In this document: piece after piece, positions 11,228 through 23,950 of the stretch
Position numbering within the stretch: position 1 is the stretch's first letter
Layout: each line of letters begins with the position of its first letter
From: Cepaea nemoralis
Lineage: Eukaryota; Mollusca; Gastropoda; Stylommatophora; Helicidae
Reading direction: 5' to 3'
DNA length: 64,000 nucleotides
NCBI GenBank assembly: GCA_014155875.1
Contig: JACEFZ010022409.1
Location: 62,001 to 126,000 of the forward strand
The notes under the pieces: generated by a model
The model's input: the letters and a program-made list of their open reading frames with translations, nothing else
Database searches by the model: none
What the model was told of the DNA's origin: nothing
Translations under genes and position numbers: made by a program

Positions 11228-14200
11228 ATGTCGTCATTGTTTGATTTCATCGATATGGGTATTAAATTACGTCTTACAGGTGATGAATTAACAAAATGGA
11301 GTGAGAACAAATACGCTGAATATCTCCTGGTACAAGAGAAAAACAATGAACGCGAAGAAAGAGCAGCTGAAAGAGCCTTGAAACAGGCAGAGATTGAAAA
11401 AGCTGCCAAGCAAGTAGAGGCAGAAACAGCTTTAAAGCAAGCTGAGATAGATAGTGAACTTAAGAAAGCAGAAATAGCAGCTCAGAGTAAGAGAGAAGAA
11501 CTAGAGTTACAGTTGAAGATAAAACAACTGGAGACTGAGACTGCGATGAATAAAGAGTCAAAGAAATCGGAAAGACTGGAAAAAGAAAACCAGTATAAGA
11601 AATATCAAGGTATCGTACGTAACTATACCTCGGGTGACTGCATTGCAGCCTTTACCCAAAATTTTGAGACTTTAATGGAACATTACCAAGTTCCACTTTC
11701 TGAATGGAATATTCTATATATGAGGAGTCTATCTGGGGAACCTCTTAAAGTCATTGAAACCATCCCCAAAGACCTCAGAAAAGAGTACCATTATATTAAA
11801 TCTAAGATAATGGCACATTTCATGTTAGACGAGGCAGGTTACAGAGAACAATTCAGTAAATTGAGTCCAAAATCAACTCAAACGTTCTCTGACTAGCTCT
11901 GTTTAGTCCGAGATGTTTTCAGCAAATGGACTTCAGCAGCCAAAATTAACAAAAGTTATGATAGATTAGAAGATCTCATCATTCGAGATAAAATCATTTC
12001 TTCTATCCCATCATCTTTTTCTAAGTTCTTACAGGAGAATGAATGCACAAGTGTGGAAGAAATTGAAAGACGTGGGTCGGCCTATTACACGGCCAACAAA
12101 CAGTGCTTTGCCACTGAAGCTACTGACAGTAACTGGGTAGCAGCGGCCAACTATGAGAGAAACTATAGTAGGAAAAAACCAAACAGGCCTACCTCTGAGA
12201 AATTTAGACATTGCATTCACTGCAAATTTTCTCACCATTTGAACGAGATGTGCGATAAAAACCCAGGGTACCAAACATACTTGCAAAATATGGTAAACAG
12301 ACAAGACAAAGAACGTAAATCGTTCAAAAGTTTACGTAAATGTTTTCTCTGCAAGGCTTACGGGCACCATCGCATGGATTGTAGAGGCAGGCATATGACC
12401 AACAAAGCCAATGCCGCCTTGTTCGATAGCTCAGCGTCAGAAGACGAAAATCCAGAGAAACATCCTGTGAATACAGCACAGGCTTGTGATGTATTTAGTG
12501 CTAACAAATGCACTGTCTGTAACACCTTCTATGAAGATGGTATCTTAACATGCGGGCACGCCATCCCTATTGCCAATGAGGAAGCTAACTTGGTAATAGA
12601 CTCAAAAGGCAGATTAGACATCCATCACGGGTATGTTAATGGCAAGTTTGCTACGGTCCTTCGCGACACCGGCAGTACACTTATTGGCCTGAAAACAACA
12701 TTCATAACGCCTACAGACTATACAGGCAGGCACATTACATGTAGAACATGTTCAGGCAATATTGAGAAATATCCATTAGCATGGGCATACATTGAAACAC
12801 CTTTCCTCACCGGGAAAGTAAAGTGCGCCGCACTTACAAACCCAGTGTGTGATATAATCATAGGAAACTTATCTGAGGTGAATGACAAACCTCATAACCA
12901 TTACATAACATCACTATGTATTGATGACAACACGACATCACCACCAAATGTCATCATTGAAAATGTCATATCACCTATTGAATGTATGTTAGCTAATGCA
13001 GCACTAAGTTCTCATCACATCATTAACGATATCATTCCATCATCATCTGATGTCATTGAGTGTGTGAACGCAGTAACAAGAGCTACTGCTAGAGTGCAAG
13101 ATGAAAGTAACCAAACTGAGGCTATACAAATGCTTAGCCCAGAATTACCACCTAGTGACTCTATGAAGGAAGCATTCATAACAGCTCAAAAAGCTGATCC
13201 TTCACTGTCAAAGTACTTTGACCTGATCGGCAAAAAGGCAAGAGTAACCAAGAATGCGAAATGGCATTTTGCTTTACACAATGATATACTCACCAGGTAT
13301 TACACCAGAGGTGACAGTACAACGAAGCAAACTGTTTTGCCAACTACTTATCGCAAGCAAGCTTTACATCTTGCTCACGATATACCTTTTGCAGGTCATA
13401 TGGCATATGTTAAAACCAGGTCAAGGTTATTGACACAGTTTCATTGGCCATAATTTTGCAATGACATAAAAACATATTGCAGAAGTTGTGATACATGCCA
13501 GAAACTGGTAAAAAAAGGTAAACACCCACAGGCAAAGTTACAAGTCACTGACTTAGCCAGTCGACCTTTTGAAAAATTATCAGTTGACATTGTGGGCCCT
13601 CTTAGTCATACAACAACTAGAGGGAATAAATATATTCTAACTTTTATTGATCAATGTAGCCGCTGGCCAGAAGCTATTCCTCTAAAGAACATTACTGCCA
13701 ACGACATCATGGAAGTGTTCTTCCATATCTTCTCCCGAATCGGGTTTCCAGATACTATCCAGTCTGATAGAGGCACTCAGTTTATTGCCGCATCGACCCA
13801 AGCTTTCACCAAAATGTTAGGAGTGAAGCAAGTCTTCAATAGCCCCTATCATCCTCACTCGAGCGGGATTATATAAAAGCTTAACGGGGATCTGAAGCAC
13901 ATGCTTGCAAGAGTAACTCAAGATCACCCCAATAACTGGGATGTATACCTACCAGCTGTCCTTTTTGCTTATCGCGAGGTACCACATTCTAGTACCGGTT
14001 TCTCTCCTTTTGAACTAATCTATGGTGCCAAACCACGAGGCCCATTAACAATTTATCACCAAATGTTAACTGACTCTACTCCAGTACTTAAACCCATATC
14101 ATCATTCTTGTATGTAACATCATTGCGTGAAAGGATTATTAAATCATGTGAAATTGCTAAAAATGCACTAAAACTATCTGGTGCTACTTACAGACAGTAC

Positions 14201-15943
14201 GCAGACAAAGGTAACAGGACTATAACATTGACACCTGGACAGGACGTTCTACTACTACTACCTAGTGACAGACAGCTACTGACTGATTCTTGGCAGGGAC
14301 CTTTTAAAGTGACAAGACAAATCTCACCTGTAGACTACGAAATCCTAATAAAAGACAAACACAAAATATTTCACATAAATATGCTAAGACCATACCACAA
14401 CAGAGACAACGAACAAGACGATACGACAGCTTGCACCGTGATAATAGATCACGAAGATGACTATTCTAGCGACGAGATTCCAACACCTACATTAGACACG
14501 ACAAACTGCTTGAATGAGATCAAGATCAATCCAAACTTAAGTCAAGCAGAGACAAACAGTTGCAAACAGTTGATACAACAATACAACACCATCTTTTCCG
14601 ACAACCCAGGACAAACAGAATTAGTACAGCATCACATTACACTCACATCAAACACACCCATAAGATGCAGACCATACACAATACCATTACATTACAAAGA
14701 ACAACTACATCAGGAAATCATCAACTTAGAAAAAAACAACATCATCAGACGATCCCAGTCAGACTTCTCTTCTCCCATGGTCATTGTACGCAAAAAGGAC
14801 AACACAATACGACTTTGCATCGACTACCGAAAACTAAACAAAATAACTGTTTTAGATCTTGAACCAATGGCAAACACTGACGATCTTCTGACAGAACTGA
14901 CTGACGCTAAGTTCTTTACGACGCTTGACATGTCTAAAGGTTATTGGCAGATAGCTGTACATGAAGACAGCAGACATCTAACAGCATTTGCCACGCCTTG
15001 GGGACTGTACGAATGGTGCAAACTTCCATTTGGGCTAGTCAATGCCCCAGCCACATTCGTACGCATGACACGACTCCTCCTAGCTGACATTCCTAATATT
15101 ATTTGCTATATCGACGACATCTGTGTCCATACAGAGACAATGACGGAACATATAAAGACACTAGAACAGACACTAGAACGTATCAGACAGCACGGACTGA
15201 CAGTGAAGCCTTCAAAGGTGAGCATGGCTTACCAAGAGATATCATTTTTGGGGTACAGAATATCCAATGGCTTTGTCATGACAGACAACAAAATTGTCTC
15301 CAAAATTCTAAAACTGTCACTTCCAACGAATAAGAAACAAGTCCGCAGCTTGTTGGGACTGATCAACTATTACCGGCAGTTCATTCCTGATTTTTCAGAA
15401 CTGACCGAGGTTTTTACTAATTTACTAACGAAGGATAAGCCTGAAAAAGTTGTACACGATGAATGCCTACGAAATGCATTTCATAAAGTTTTGGCATACT
15501 TTTCTGATAAGAATTCGAATAATCTCATCCTTAAATTGCCCAACATCCGTTTACCTTTCAGATTGAGAACAGATGCTAGCTCCGTTGCGATTGGGGCAGT
15601 CCTGTTGCAGGAATACAACAACATCCTGCATCCTATTTGTTTTATATCAAGAAAACTAAGGCCTCGAGAGCGTGCATGGTCCATTCCACAATTAGAGGCA
15701 CTTGCCTTAGTAGAAAGTGTGACGAAACTATCCAGATACCTTCTAGGACGTCACTTTATCATCGAAACTGACAACAGTCCATTACGGTATATAAATGCCG
15801 GAGTACCATCCAACAACATGATTGCTCGCTGGTCCTTGAAGCTTCAGAATTACAGTTTCGAGGTTCGACATATTCCAGGCAGAATCAATACAATTGCCGA
15901 TCTTTTGTCCCGTTGTCCGACCGACCCAGTAAGCAATGTCTGA
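11228..15943 (+). pseudogene. Element B gag-pol, single frame with three in-frame stops
   Basis: All segments share one frame: gag coiled coil and core (11228 on), CCHC knuckle CFLCKAYGHHRMDC (about 12342), protease DTGS (about 12667), integrase HHCC finger (about 13378-13500), DDE core (about 13585-13880), RT with YIDD (about 15108), RNase H (from about 15570, with an ADLLSR end). Stops: TAG at 11894 in gag where A has a Tyr codon; TAA at 13451 in the HHCC finger where A has Arg; TAA at 13874, the codon for the DDE catalytic Glu. Integrase precedes RT. The copy cannot give a full polyprotein without suppression. Confidence 0.93.
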
Positions 15944-17377
15944 GTGCAGTGTGTACCAATACACTCAGACCAACACAGCCACCAATGAGTGAATTTTGTT
16001 TCCATTCACCTACTGTGTAAGGTCTATAATATAAATGTGATAGGGTTTAACCCCGACATGTATAATATACTTATTTTAATTAAGCCATGTAATGAGTGTT
16101 TAGTAAAATTGTGTAGTGTGTGTTAGAAAGAGAACATTATTAACTGTACATATACAACAAGAACAGTGTCACAGACGCTTAACCACTTACCAGAAGCGAA
16201 CTTTACCAGTTAACAGTGACAGCTGTGTGTGAATTTCTTCACCGTGATATTTTAACGACGTGTGCAAATGTGTAAACTGAACAATGACTTCTATACCACC
16301 TCTGCAGCGAACTTAATCCAAAATGTTCGACATTTGAACATCAGAAATAACAACAGTCGATCATTATCCAGAAGTTGTGAACACATCGGAAATAAGAACA
16401 TTCCATCATAATCCGAAAGTTGTGATACTATAACATCCGACACAAACTGTGAGAACATTTTACTATCCGTTGCAAAATAAAACCGGAACAGTTGTGTTCA
16501 GACAGTGTAACAGCAACTAAATTTTGAGTTTCGTGTGTACTTCCTGTGTAATTTAAAAAGTACACCAAAATTAGCAGACGATATACAGAAAGTTAAATAC
16601 TTGTGACGATTGTAAAATCTTTTCGATTCTAAAAAAGGTAATACACCAAGTGTGTACTTATTTATTTTGATGATTGTAATCTTAGAATCATATCTTGATT
16701 AATGTATTCATATTACCGACTTTTTCTCGTTAATATGAAGAAACGTCAAGCAATGACACTAAGAAATTAAATAATTATTGTAATTTATCGTATTTCTTGA
16801 ATGTCAAAATTACTTCCCTTGTATTTATTAATTACACAAAGGGCCATAAGTTGAAACATATTCATTAATGTGTATTGTATAAACAGACATTTTGTTGCTA
16901 AATGGCTAACACAGCGGGTAGGCGTCCACTAAGCATGGCAGAGAGCTGCCGACATTGCAAACCAACATAAGAGCTCCTGGCCAAGTGAGGTCGGAGTTTG
17001 AGTGTTTTATACGACTTATATAAAAAGTCGTATTTCAGTCTGGCTAGATGGATGTTGTTTCAACAACCATATTATTACGTTTTTTTCAAATTGCTGCGAG
17101 GTAGATGCGAGAAGCTGGTACTACTGATCTGACTGGGGATTAATGCAGTGAAGGTAACCAGCCATCGTGGGGGATGAAACCTGATTTGTGTTAACAGTTG
17201 AACTTCACTTGTCATTGAGTGCAACTTACATTTTTCGTATATATTTCTATGCCATATGTGTATTTTCATGCATAAAACAGGGAAAGGGTAGACTCTGACA
17301 TGAAGTTAACACTACCCCAGTATGTACATACATCATGAATGAAAGATGGCATCTTTCATTGAGGTACCCGGGGAGAA
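15944..17377 (+). other. Element B 3' untranslated region
   Basis: A 9 bp stem GTCTGAGTG/CACTCAGAC (15938-15946 with 15962-15970) overlaps the stop codon at 15941. A second inverted repeat TACGACTT/AAGTCGTA lies at 17010-17032. A G-rich polypurine tract (cggggagaa, about 17369-17377) precedes the 3' LTR. No coding sequence seen. Confidence 0.7.
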
Positions 17378-17849
17378 TGTCAGAGCCTAACATGGGATAG
17401 CTATGCAGGAACATCGTTACGCCACCCGGCGGACAAGAGTTGTCGGCTGACAAGATTGTTACCTGACACGCGACCAGCGGTCAGGCCGACGATACCAGAC
17501 GCACGCATGCCACGTGACGCCACTAGAGGCGGTCGGCAGTTTTGCGTGCTAGCCTGAGACCGAGCTGGGACCTGAGACTGGACGGACGTGTGCGATGAAA
17601 GCAAGGCGTTTGTGTGGATCTCTGTGGTTGAAAGCCGAACGACTGTCATCTTGAGCGTCAGACTTGTGAGCTGTATTGTGGTTGTGAGCGTCGTGAGTTA
17701 TATATTGTATATTGTTGTAATCATCGTTCTGTATTTAATATGGCAATAAATCTATAGAACGTTGTGTCGTTGCGTCTTACGTCGAATCACGTTATACTTG
17801 TACTGTCTCACACGTGTTAGCTAAACGAGCCAATTCTAAGATCCTGACA
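17378..17849 (+). repeat. Element B 3' LTR
   Basis: Same length as the 5' copy, about three differences by eye. Followed directly by the 4 bp duplication catc and the resumed A reading frame. Confidence 0.92.
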
Positions 17850-20844
17850 CATCATTGAAAGTATAGTATCACCTGATGAATGTATGGTAGCTAATGGAGC
17901 ACTAACATCTCATGAATCCATTGACCATAATGTTTCATCACCATCTGATATCATTGAATGTGTGAACGCAGTAACCAGATCTACTGCTAGAGAGCAAGAT
18001 GAAATTAATCAAACTGAGGCTATAGAAATGCTTAGCCCAGTGATACTACCTCCTAAAACCATGAAGGAGAATTTTGTAGCAGCCCAAAAGGCTGATCCTT
18101 CATTATCTAAATATTTTAATCTGATCGGCCAAAAGCCAAAGGTAACCAAAAATGCAAGATGGCATTTTGTTCTCAAGAATTGCATCCTCACCAGGTACTA
18201 TACCAGAGGTAACAGCACCACAGAGCAAACTGTTTTGCCAATTGAATACCGTAAGCAAGCCTTACATCTTGCCCATGATATACCTCTTGCAGGGCATATG
18301 GCATACTCTAAGACCAGATCAAGATTACTAACACAGTTTTATTGGCCAAGATTCTGCAATGACATTAAGAAATATTGTAGAAGTTGTGATATCTGCCAAA
18401 AACTAGTGAAAAAAGGTAAAAACCCACAAGCCAAATTACAAATTACCGACTTAGCCAGTCGACCTTTTGAGAAAATATCTGTCGACATAGTGGGCCCTCT
18501 GAATCAAGTAACATCCAGAGGGAATAGGTTCATCATTACCATTATTGATTTATGTAGCCGCTGGCCTGAAGCGATTCCGTTAAAGAACATAACTGCCAAT
18601 GATATTATGGAAGTTTTCTTCCATATATTTTCACGAATAGGATTTCCAGACACTATCCTACCAGATAGGGGAAGTCAATTCATTGCAGCATCTACTCAGG
18701 CTTTCACCAAAATGTTAGGGGTGAAACAATGTTTCAATTCTCCATACCATCCTCACTCACCTGGAATCATCGAAAAGTTTAATGGTGATTTGAAGCATAT
18801 GCTTGCTAAAGTCACACAAGAACATCCCAAAAACTGGGACATATATTTGCCCGCTATACTTTTTGCTTATCGCGAGGTCCCACACTCTAGTACCGGATTC
18901 TCTCCTTTTGAACTTATCTATGGTGCCAAACCACGTGGCCCATTGAGTATCTACCATTCAATGTTAACTGAAGCCACCCCTGTACTTAAACCCATATCAT
19001 CATACGTGTATGTGACATCATTGCGCGAAAGAATCATCAAATCTTGTACTATTGCAAAAGAAGCACTAAAACTATCTGGTGCTACATATAGACAATATGC
19101 AGACAAAGGTAACAGGACAATAACGTTGACACCTGGACAAGACGTACTTCTTCTCTTACCTAGTGACCGACACTTATTGACTGACTCTTGGCAAGGACCA
19201 TTTAAAGTAATAAGACAGATTTCAAATGTAGACTATGAGATTCAAATAAAAGACAAACATAAAATATTCCACATCAATATGCTAAGACCATACTACAACA
19301 GAGACAACGAACAAGACGATACAACAGCCTGTACAGTGATAATAGACCATGAAGATGACGAAGATAGTGACGAAATTCCAACACCTGCATTAGACACGAC
19401 AAACTGCTTGAAAGAAATCAAAATAAACCCAAATTTAACTCAAGCAGAAACAGACAGCTGCAAACATCTTATACAACAGTACAACACCATCTTTTCCAAC
19501 AACCCAGGACAAACAGAATTAGTACAACATCACATCACGCTCACTTCAAACACACCAATAAAATGCAGACCTTACACCATTCCATTGCATTACAAAGAAA
19601 ACTTACATCAAGAGATCATTAGCTTAGAGAAAAACAACATCATTAGACGATCCCAATCACATTTTTCGTCTCCAATGGTCATGGTACGCAAAAAGGACAA
19701 CACGATAAGACTCTGTGTAGACTATCGAAAATTAAATAAAATAACACTTCTAGATCTGGAACCAATGACCAACTGCGAAGACCTACTGACAGAACTGACA
19801 GACTCTAGATATTTTACGAAGTTAGATATGACGAAAGGTTACTGGCAGATAACGGTAGACGAACAGAGCAGACATCTGACAGCTTTTGCCACACCTTGGG
19901 GACTGTACGAATGGTGCAAATTACCATTTGGGCTAGTCAATGCCCCAGCGACATTCGTACGTATGACACGACTATTACTTGTGGACATAACAAACATTAT
20001 CTGTTACATGGACGACATTTGTGTTCACACAAAGACGATGACAGACCACATAAAGACATTACAGCAGACATTTGAACGAATCAGACAGCACGGACTGACT
20101 GTGAAGCCGACAAAAGTAGACATAGCCTATCAAGAAATCTCCTTCTTGGGGTATAAAATATCTAATGGCTTTGTCACGACAGACGATAACATCGTGTCTA
20201 AAATACTGAAACTCTCACTTCCGACTACCAAGAAACAAGTCAGAAGTGTGTTAGGACTATTAAATTATTATAGGCAGTTCATACCAGATTTTGCTGAACT
20301 GACAGAAAAATTTACTAACCTACTAACGAAAAACCAACCTGAAAAGATTGTAAACAACGAATGCCTAAAATTTGCATTCCAGAAAGTGTTATCTTATTTT
20401 TCTGAGAATAGTTTAAAGAATCCCATTCTCAAATTGCCAAATTTACATATTCCTTTCAGATTACGCACAGACGCGAGCTCCGTGGCGATTGGGTCTGTTC
20501 TGTTACAGGAACGTGACAACATTCGACATCCTGTATACTACGTCTCTAGAAAATTGAAACCAAGAGAACGCGCTTGGTCCACACCTCAGTTAGAAGCTCT
20601 TGCTCTAGTGGTGGGTATAACTAAATTGTCCAGATTCCTTCTGGGACGGCATTTCATTGTAGAGTCCGACAATAGTCCATTAAAATTTATTACTTCAGGA
20701 GTCCCAACAAACCAGATGATAGCGCGCTGGTCTCTTTTGCTGCAGGATTACAGCTTTGAAGTTCGACATATCGCTGGCAGAACCAACACGATTGCTGATC
20801 TTTTGTCCCGTTGTCCGAACGACCCAGTAAGCACTAATGTCTGA
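17850..20844 (+). CDS. Element A pol: integrase, reverse transcriptase, RNase H (open, 5' part cut off)
   Basis: The frame is open from the B junction to the TGA at 20842; the first Met is at 17884. Residues counted from 17884: HHCC integrase finger about 125-172 (HLAHD...H...C..C), DDE core with D near 200, D near 260 in DRGSQF and E near 296 in IIEKFNG (35-residue D-E spacing), RT about 530-790 with FGLVNAPATF and YMDDIC near 706, RNase H about 855-975 with TDAS near 861, SDNSP near 927 and ADLLSR at the end. Integrase upstream of RT is the Gmr1-type order. Catalytic residues appear intact, but B separates this half from gag. Confidence 0.93.
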
Positions 20845-22158
20845 GTGCAGTGTGTTAGAAAACACTCAGACCAACACAGCCATCAATGAAGTTTTTTTCA
20901 GAAAAGCTGTGTACATCTATGATGTGATGTGATAGGGTTCATTCCCACTGTAAATATTTTTTCTTATTTTATTATTAGTGTAGTAATCGTCTTGAATAAT
21001 TGTGTAGTGTGTGGTAGAAAGCGAACAATATTAATTGTATATATTATAAAATAAGAACAGTGCCACATGCGCTATCAACTTACCTCAAGCGAACTAGTCA
21101 AGTTATCAGTGGTATCTGCGAGTGGACATATCCAGTGACATTTTAATCCGTGAACGAAAGAGTGAACTGAACTTTGACATTTACACCACTGCAGTTAATC
21201 AGAATCCAGAAGTTTTCCAGCGAAACAACGAACACATTAACTATCAGAACAATTTCGCATTGCTACACCAGAGCGGAGCAAGTGTGTGATAGAATTTTAA
21301 CAACATCAGCTGTTCGTGTGTACTTCCGGAGAATTTGTAAATTTAGACCAAAAGTAGCAGACGATAAACAAAAACCTTAAAAATTTATGACGCTTCTAAA
21401 ATAATTATGAAACACCAATTTCGAATACACGAATTGTGTATTAATATTTTTCGACTAATGTAATCTTAGAATCATATCTTGAGTAACTTATTCACACTAT
21501 CGACATTTTTTCGCTAGTATGGAAAAGCATCAAGCTATGACGCTGAGAAATAGAATAATAATTGTAATAGTTTAGATTTGAAATCTTTTGAAATTATGTC
21601 CCTTTCATTTTTGTTGTTATTACTTTATTACACTAAGGGCGGTAAATTGAAATGTATTCAGAGATGTGTTGTATAAAAATAGCCATTGTGTTGCCAGATT
21701 GTCAACACTCCAAGAGGTCATCAGCTGGGTATGGTATAGGGTTACCGAAGTTGTAGACCAACGGAAGAGCTCCCGGCCAAATGAGGTCGGAACTCGAGCG
21801 TTGAATGCGGCTTATAAAAAGTCGTATTACGGTCTTACCTGATGTTTTTTGTTGCAAAAAGCATATTATTTAGTTTTTTTTAGAGGTTGCGAGGTAGTTG
21901 CATTGTTGCTGGTGCTACCGATCTGACTGGGTCAATATTGCAACTCAGGTGATCATCCATCGAGAGGATGAAACTTGGAAAGTGGTGAAGATTGAACACC
22001 GCATGACTTAACATACAACTTGCATTTCTTATGTATTTCTATGCCAATGTACATGACAACAGAAAGGTCGATTCTGACATGGTTAAAATATGAACCCTGT
22101 GTCTAGGTAGATTATGCATGAAATATAAAATCTTTCATGAATAAGCCCCGGGGGAGCG
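20845..22158 (+). other. Element A 3' untranslated region
   Basis: It shares with B the stem GTCTGAGTG/CACTCAGAC across the stop (20839-20847 with 20863-20871), a downstream aaaaagtcgta hairpin side near 21820, and the segment gagctcccggccaa. A purine-rich tract (cgggggagcg) abuts the 3' LTR. Confidence 0.7.
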
Positions 22159-22700
22159 TGTCAGAATCTCTATGTCTCCAACCGAGATGCAGGAACATCG
22201 TTACGCCCGCCAGGCGAATAGTCTCCAGCCGGGATGCAGTAACATCGTTACGCCCGCCAGGCGAGTACCAGTTACCTGCCCACAGGTTGCTGGCTGACGC
22301 GATCGTCAGCGGTCAGGCAAGGACAAAGCAAGACGCACGCAGTCCTCGTGAAGCCAGTCCACAGGGCAAGCACTGTGTGAGGAAACCGGCAGACTGCTTG
22401 GGAACTCGGACATGACAAGACGTGTGGGTTGAGAAAGGCTTCGTGTAGTTCTGTGCCCGAAAGTCGAGTGCTTGTATATCTTGTGAGATAGACTGTGATG
22501 CTGTGGGTTTTGTCTGTAAGTGTACTGATGTATTGTATATGTATAGTAATGATCATCACATGCCAAACTAGATCGTATTGCATGTGAATTGTAAATAAAT
22601 CCATTGAACTTAGTGTCATTGTGTGTCAAGTCCAATCATTTTGTACTTGTACTTGTCTCACATATGTTAGGTCCAACGAGCCAGGTTTAAGACCCTGACA
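22159..22700 (+). repeat. Element A 3' LTR
   Basis: 542 bp, about five differences from the 5' copy by eye, keeping the internal duplicated block. Followed by the duplication ttgat and the resumed 71 bp array. Confidence 0.92.
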
Positions 22701-23084
22701 TTGATGAAGTTGGATATCCATTAGATTGTAGAGACTGGTGAAGGATAGGTTTGGGTGGCTGGCAGTGATGCTTGATGAAGTTGGATATCCATTAGATTGT
22801 AGAGGCTGGTGAAGGATAGGTTTGGGAGGCTGGCAGTGATGCTTCATGAAGTTGGATATCCATTACATTGTAGAGTCTGGTGAATGGTAGGTTTTGATGG
22901 CCGGCAGTGAAGCTTGATGAAGTTGGATATCCATTAGGTTGTAGAGTCTGGTGAAGGGTAGGTTTGGGAGGCTGGCAGTGATGCTTGATGAAGTTGGATA
23001 TCCATTAGATTGTAGAGTCTGGTGAAGGTAGGTTTGGGAGGCTGGCAGTTTTGCTTGATGAAGTTGGGTATCCATTAGATAGCA
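22701..23084 (-). repeat. 71 bp minisatellite, right part, PLE-derived
   Basis: Five to six further 71 bp units continue the array at 6301-6946 after element A. The last unit (near 23060-23085) passes without a break into Penelope RT thumb sequence on the minus strand, giving an NGYP motif at the junction. Confidence 0.85.
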
Positions 23085-23290
23085 ATCTAGTTAAAAGTGT
23101 CCAGTCACTCTGTCAGAGTGTTCAAAGCTCCAAGCTTATATTGGATGCGTGCACAGCAATTGACATTCATGTACTGACTCCCCCATGTTACTTGTCAATA
23201 GACTGCTCTCTGGATGGTGCCATCCTCTTATTGTTGGATTAAGATGTCTAAGAACGATGAGGTGTCATTATGTTTAGGGTCAATAGACAA
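23085..23290 (-). pseudogene. Penelope-like element RT thumb fragment
   Basis: The minus strand gives, with several stops, 'NISLSIDPKHNDTSSFLDIL', 'EDGTIQRAVY', 'QYMNVNCC' and 'QYKLGALNTL'. This is the F.LD....... DG....vY.kpT...QYL.f.S....khK...v.tL series that follows the catalytic motif in Penelope-like RTs. It lies between the 35 bp and 71 bp arrays, in the order expected for one minus-strand element. Dead relic. Confidence 0.7.
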
Positions 23291-23451
23291 AGAGATGTTC
23301 TTGTGGGCTTAGTTCATGGTGAAGTGGAACGATTCTTGTGGGCTTAGTTCATGGTGAAGTGGAACAATTCTTGTGGGCTTAGTTCATGGTGAAGTGGAAT
23401 GATTCTTGTGGGCTTAGTTCATGGTGAAGTGGAACAATTCTTGTGGGCTTA
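23291..23451 (-). repeat. 35 bp minisatellite, left part, PLE-derived
   Basis: About four and a half units of gttcatggtgaagtggaac followed by aattcttgtgggctta. Minus-strand reading gives 'FTMN.AHKN', matching the LN..H.NI stretch between the RT catalytic box and FLD in Penelope-like RTs. LTR element C inserted here; the array resumes at 31059. Confidence 0.8.
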
Positions 23452-23950
23452 TGTCACCGCCTCACTTGCACATATAATAGAGGGCTGCAACTCCAGCCCA
23501 AGGGAAACCAGTGAGTCGCGCAGGACCCGAGTAATCTAGAACCTTCTCGAAAGAGCTGGTCACAAAGTCCATGATTCCGTGGACACTGATGTGGCCCGTC
23601 TAATGCGGGGTCCACGAGGAACTCGGACAGAGTTACCGCCCGTGTCGAGTTAGGACACGCGGAGACCGGCAGAGGACAAACGGACTTGAGAGAGACAACA
23701 AGGCCTGCCTGAGAGGGACTCATAGATATTCATAGATATACTTAGGCTAGATAGTGTGCTAGATTGTTGTATGACAACTATATGTCTGATGTTTAACTAT
23801 CTGTGATATGTAATATAAGAGAGCGCGGGTCTGTTTACCCACTGCGCCAACTGTACACTTTATACAATAAATGTTCTATATCCTAGCGAACAGTGTATTG
23901 TTGCCTGTATGAACCCGAACCATTATTTAGATAAGAGTAAGATGATGACA
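23452..23950 (+). repeat. Element C 5' LTR
   Basis: 499 bp, TGTCACC...GATGACA. It carries taatataagagagcg (TATA-like, about 23811) and caataaatg near 23865. Near-identical to 30560-31058. Confidence 0.92.

Larger units (their letters stand above)
9878..17849 (+). mobile_element. LTR retrotransposon B nested in A
   Basis: 7972 bp element with two 472 bp LTRs (9878-10349 and 17378-17849), both TGTCAG...CTGACA, flanked by the 4 bp duplication catc (9874-9877 and 17850-17853). The A coding sequence resumes exactly after the duplication. The LTRs differ at about three positions by eye. Protein sequence is close to A throughout, so B is a sister family member that landed in A. One continuous reading frame (11228-15943) carries three nonsense codons. 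Confidence 0.93.
6947..22700 (+). mobile_element. LTR retrotransposon A (Ty3/gypsy-like, integrase before RT), carrying nested element B
   Basis: Two 542 bp LTRs (6947-7488 and 22159-22700), each TGTCAG...CTGACA, are flanked by the 5 bp duplication ttgat (6942-6946 and 22701-22705) inside the 71 bp PLE-derived array. Without B and its 4 bp duplication, A is about 7.8 kb. Protein order is gag, CCHC, protease, integrase, RT, RNase H. The LTRs differ at about five positions by eye, so insertion is recent. The gag half is broken by frameshifts, a stop and the B insertion; the pol half is open. Confidence 0.92.

Noticed and set aside
17247..17453. Short ORFs in the B and A 3' regions and LTRs as accessory genes (env-like)
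   Set aside because: No transmembrane or signal segments, not shared between A and B in frame.
23454..23723. 89-residue minus-strand ORF duplicated at 30562-30831
   Set aside because: Inside the C LTRs; same reason.
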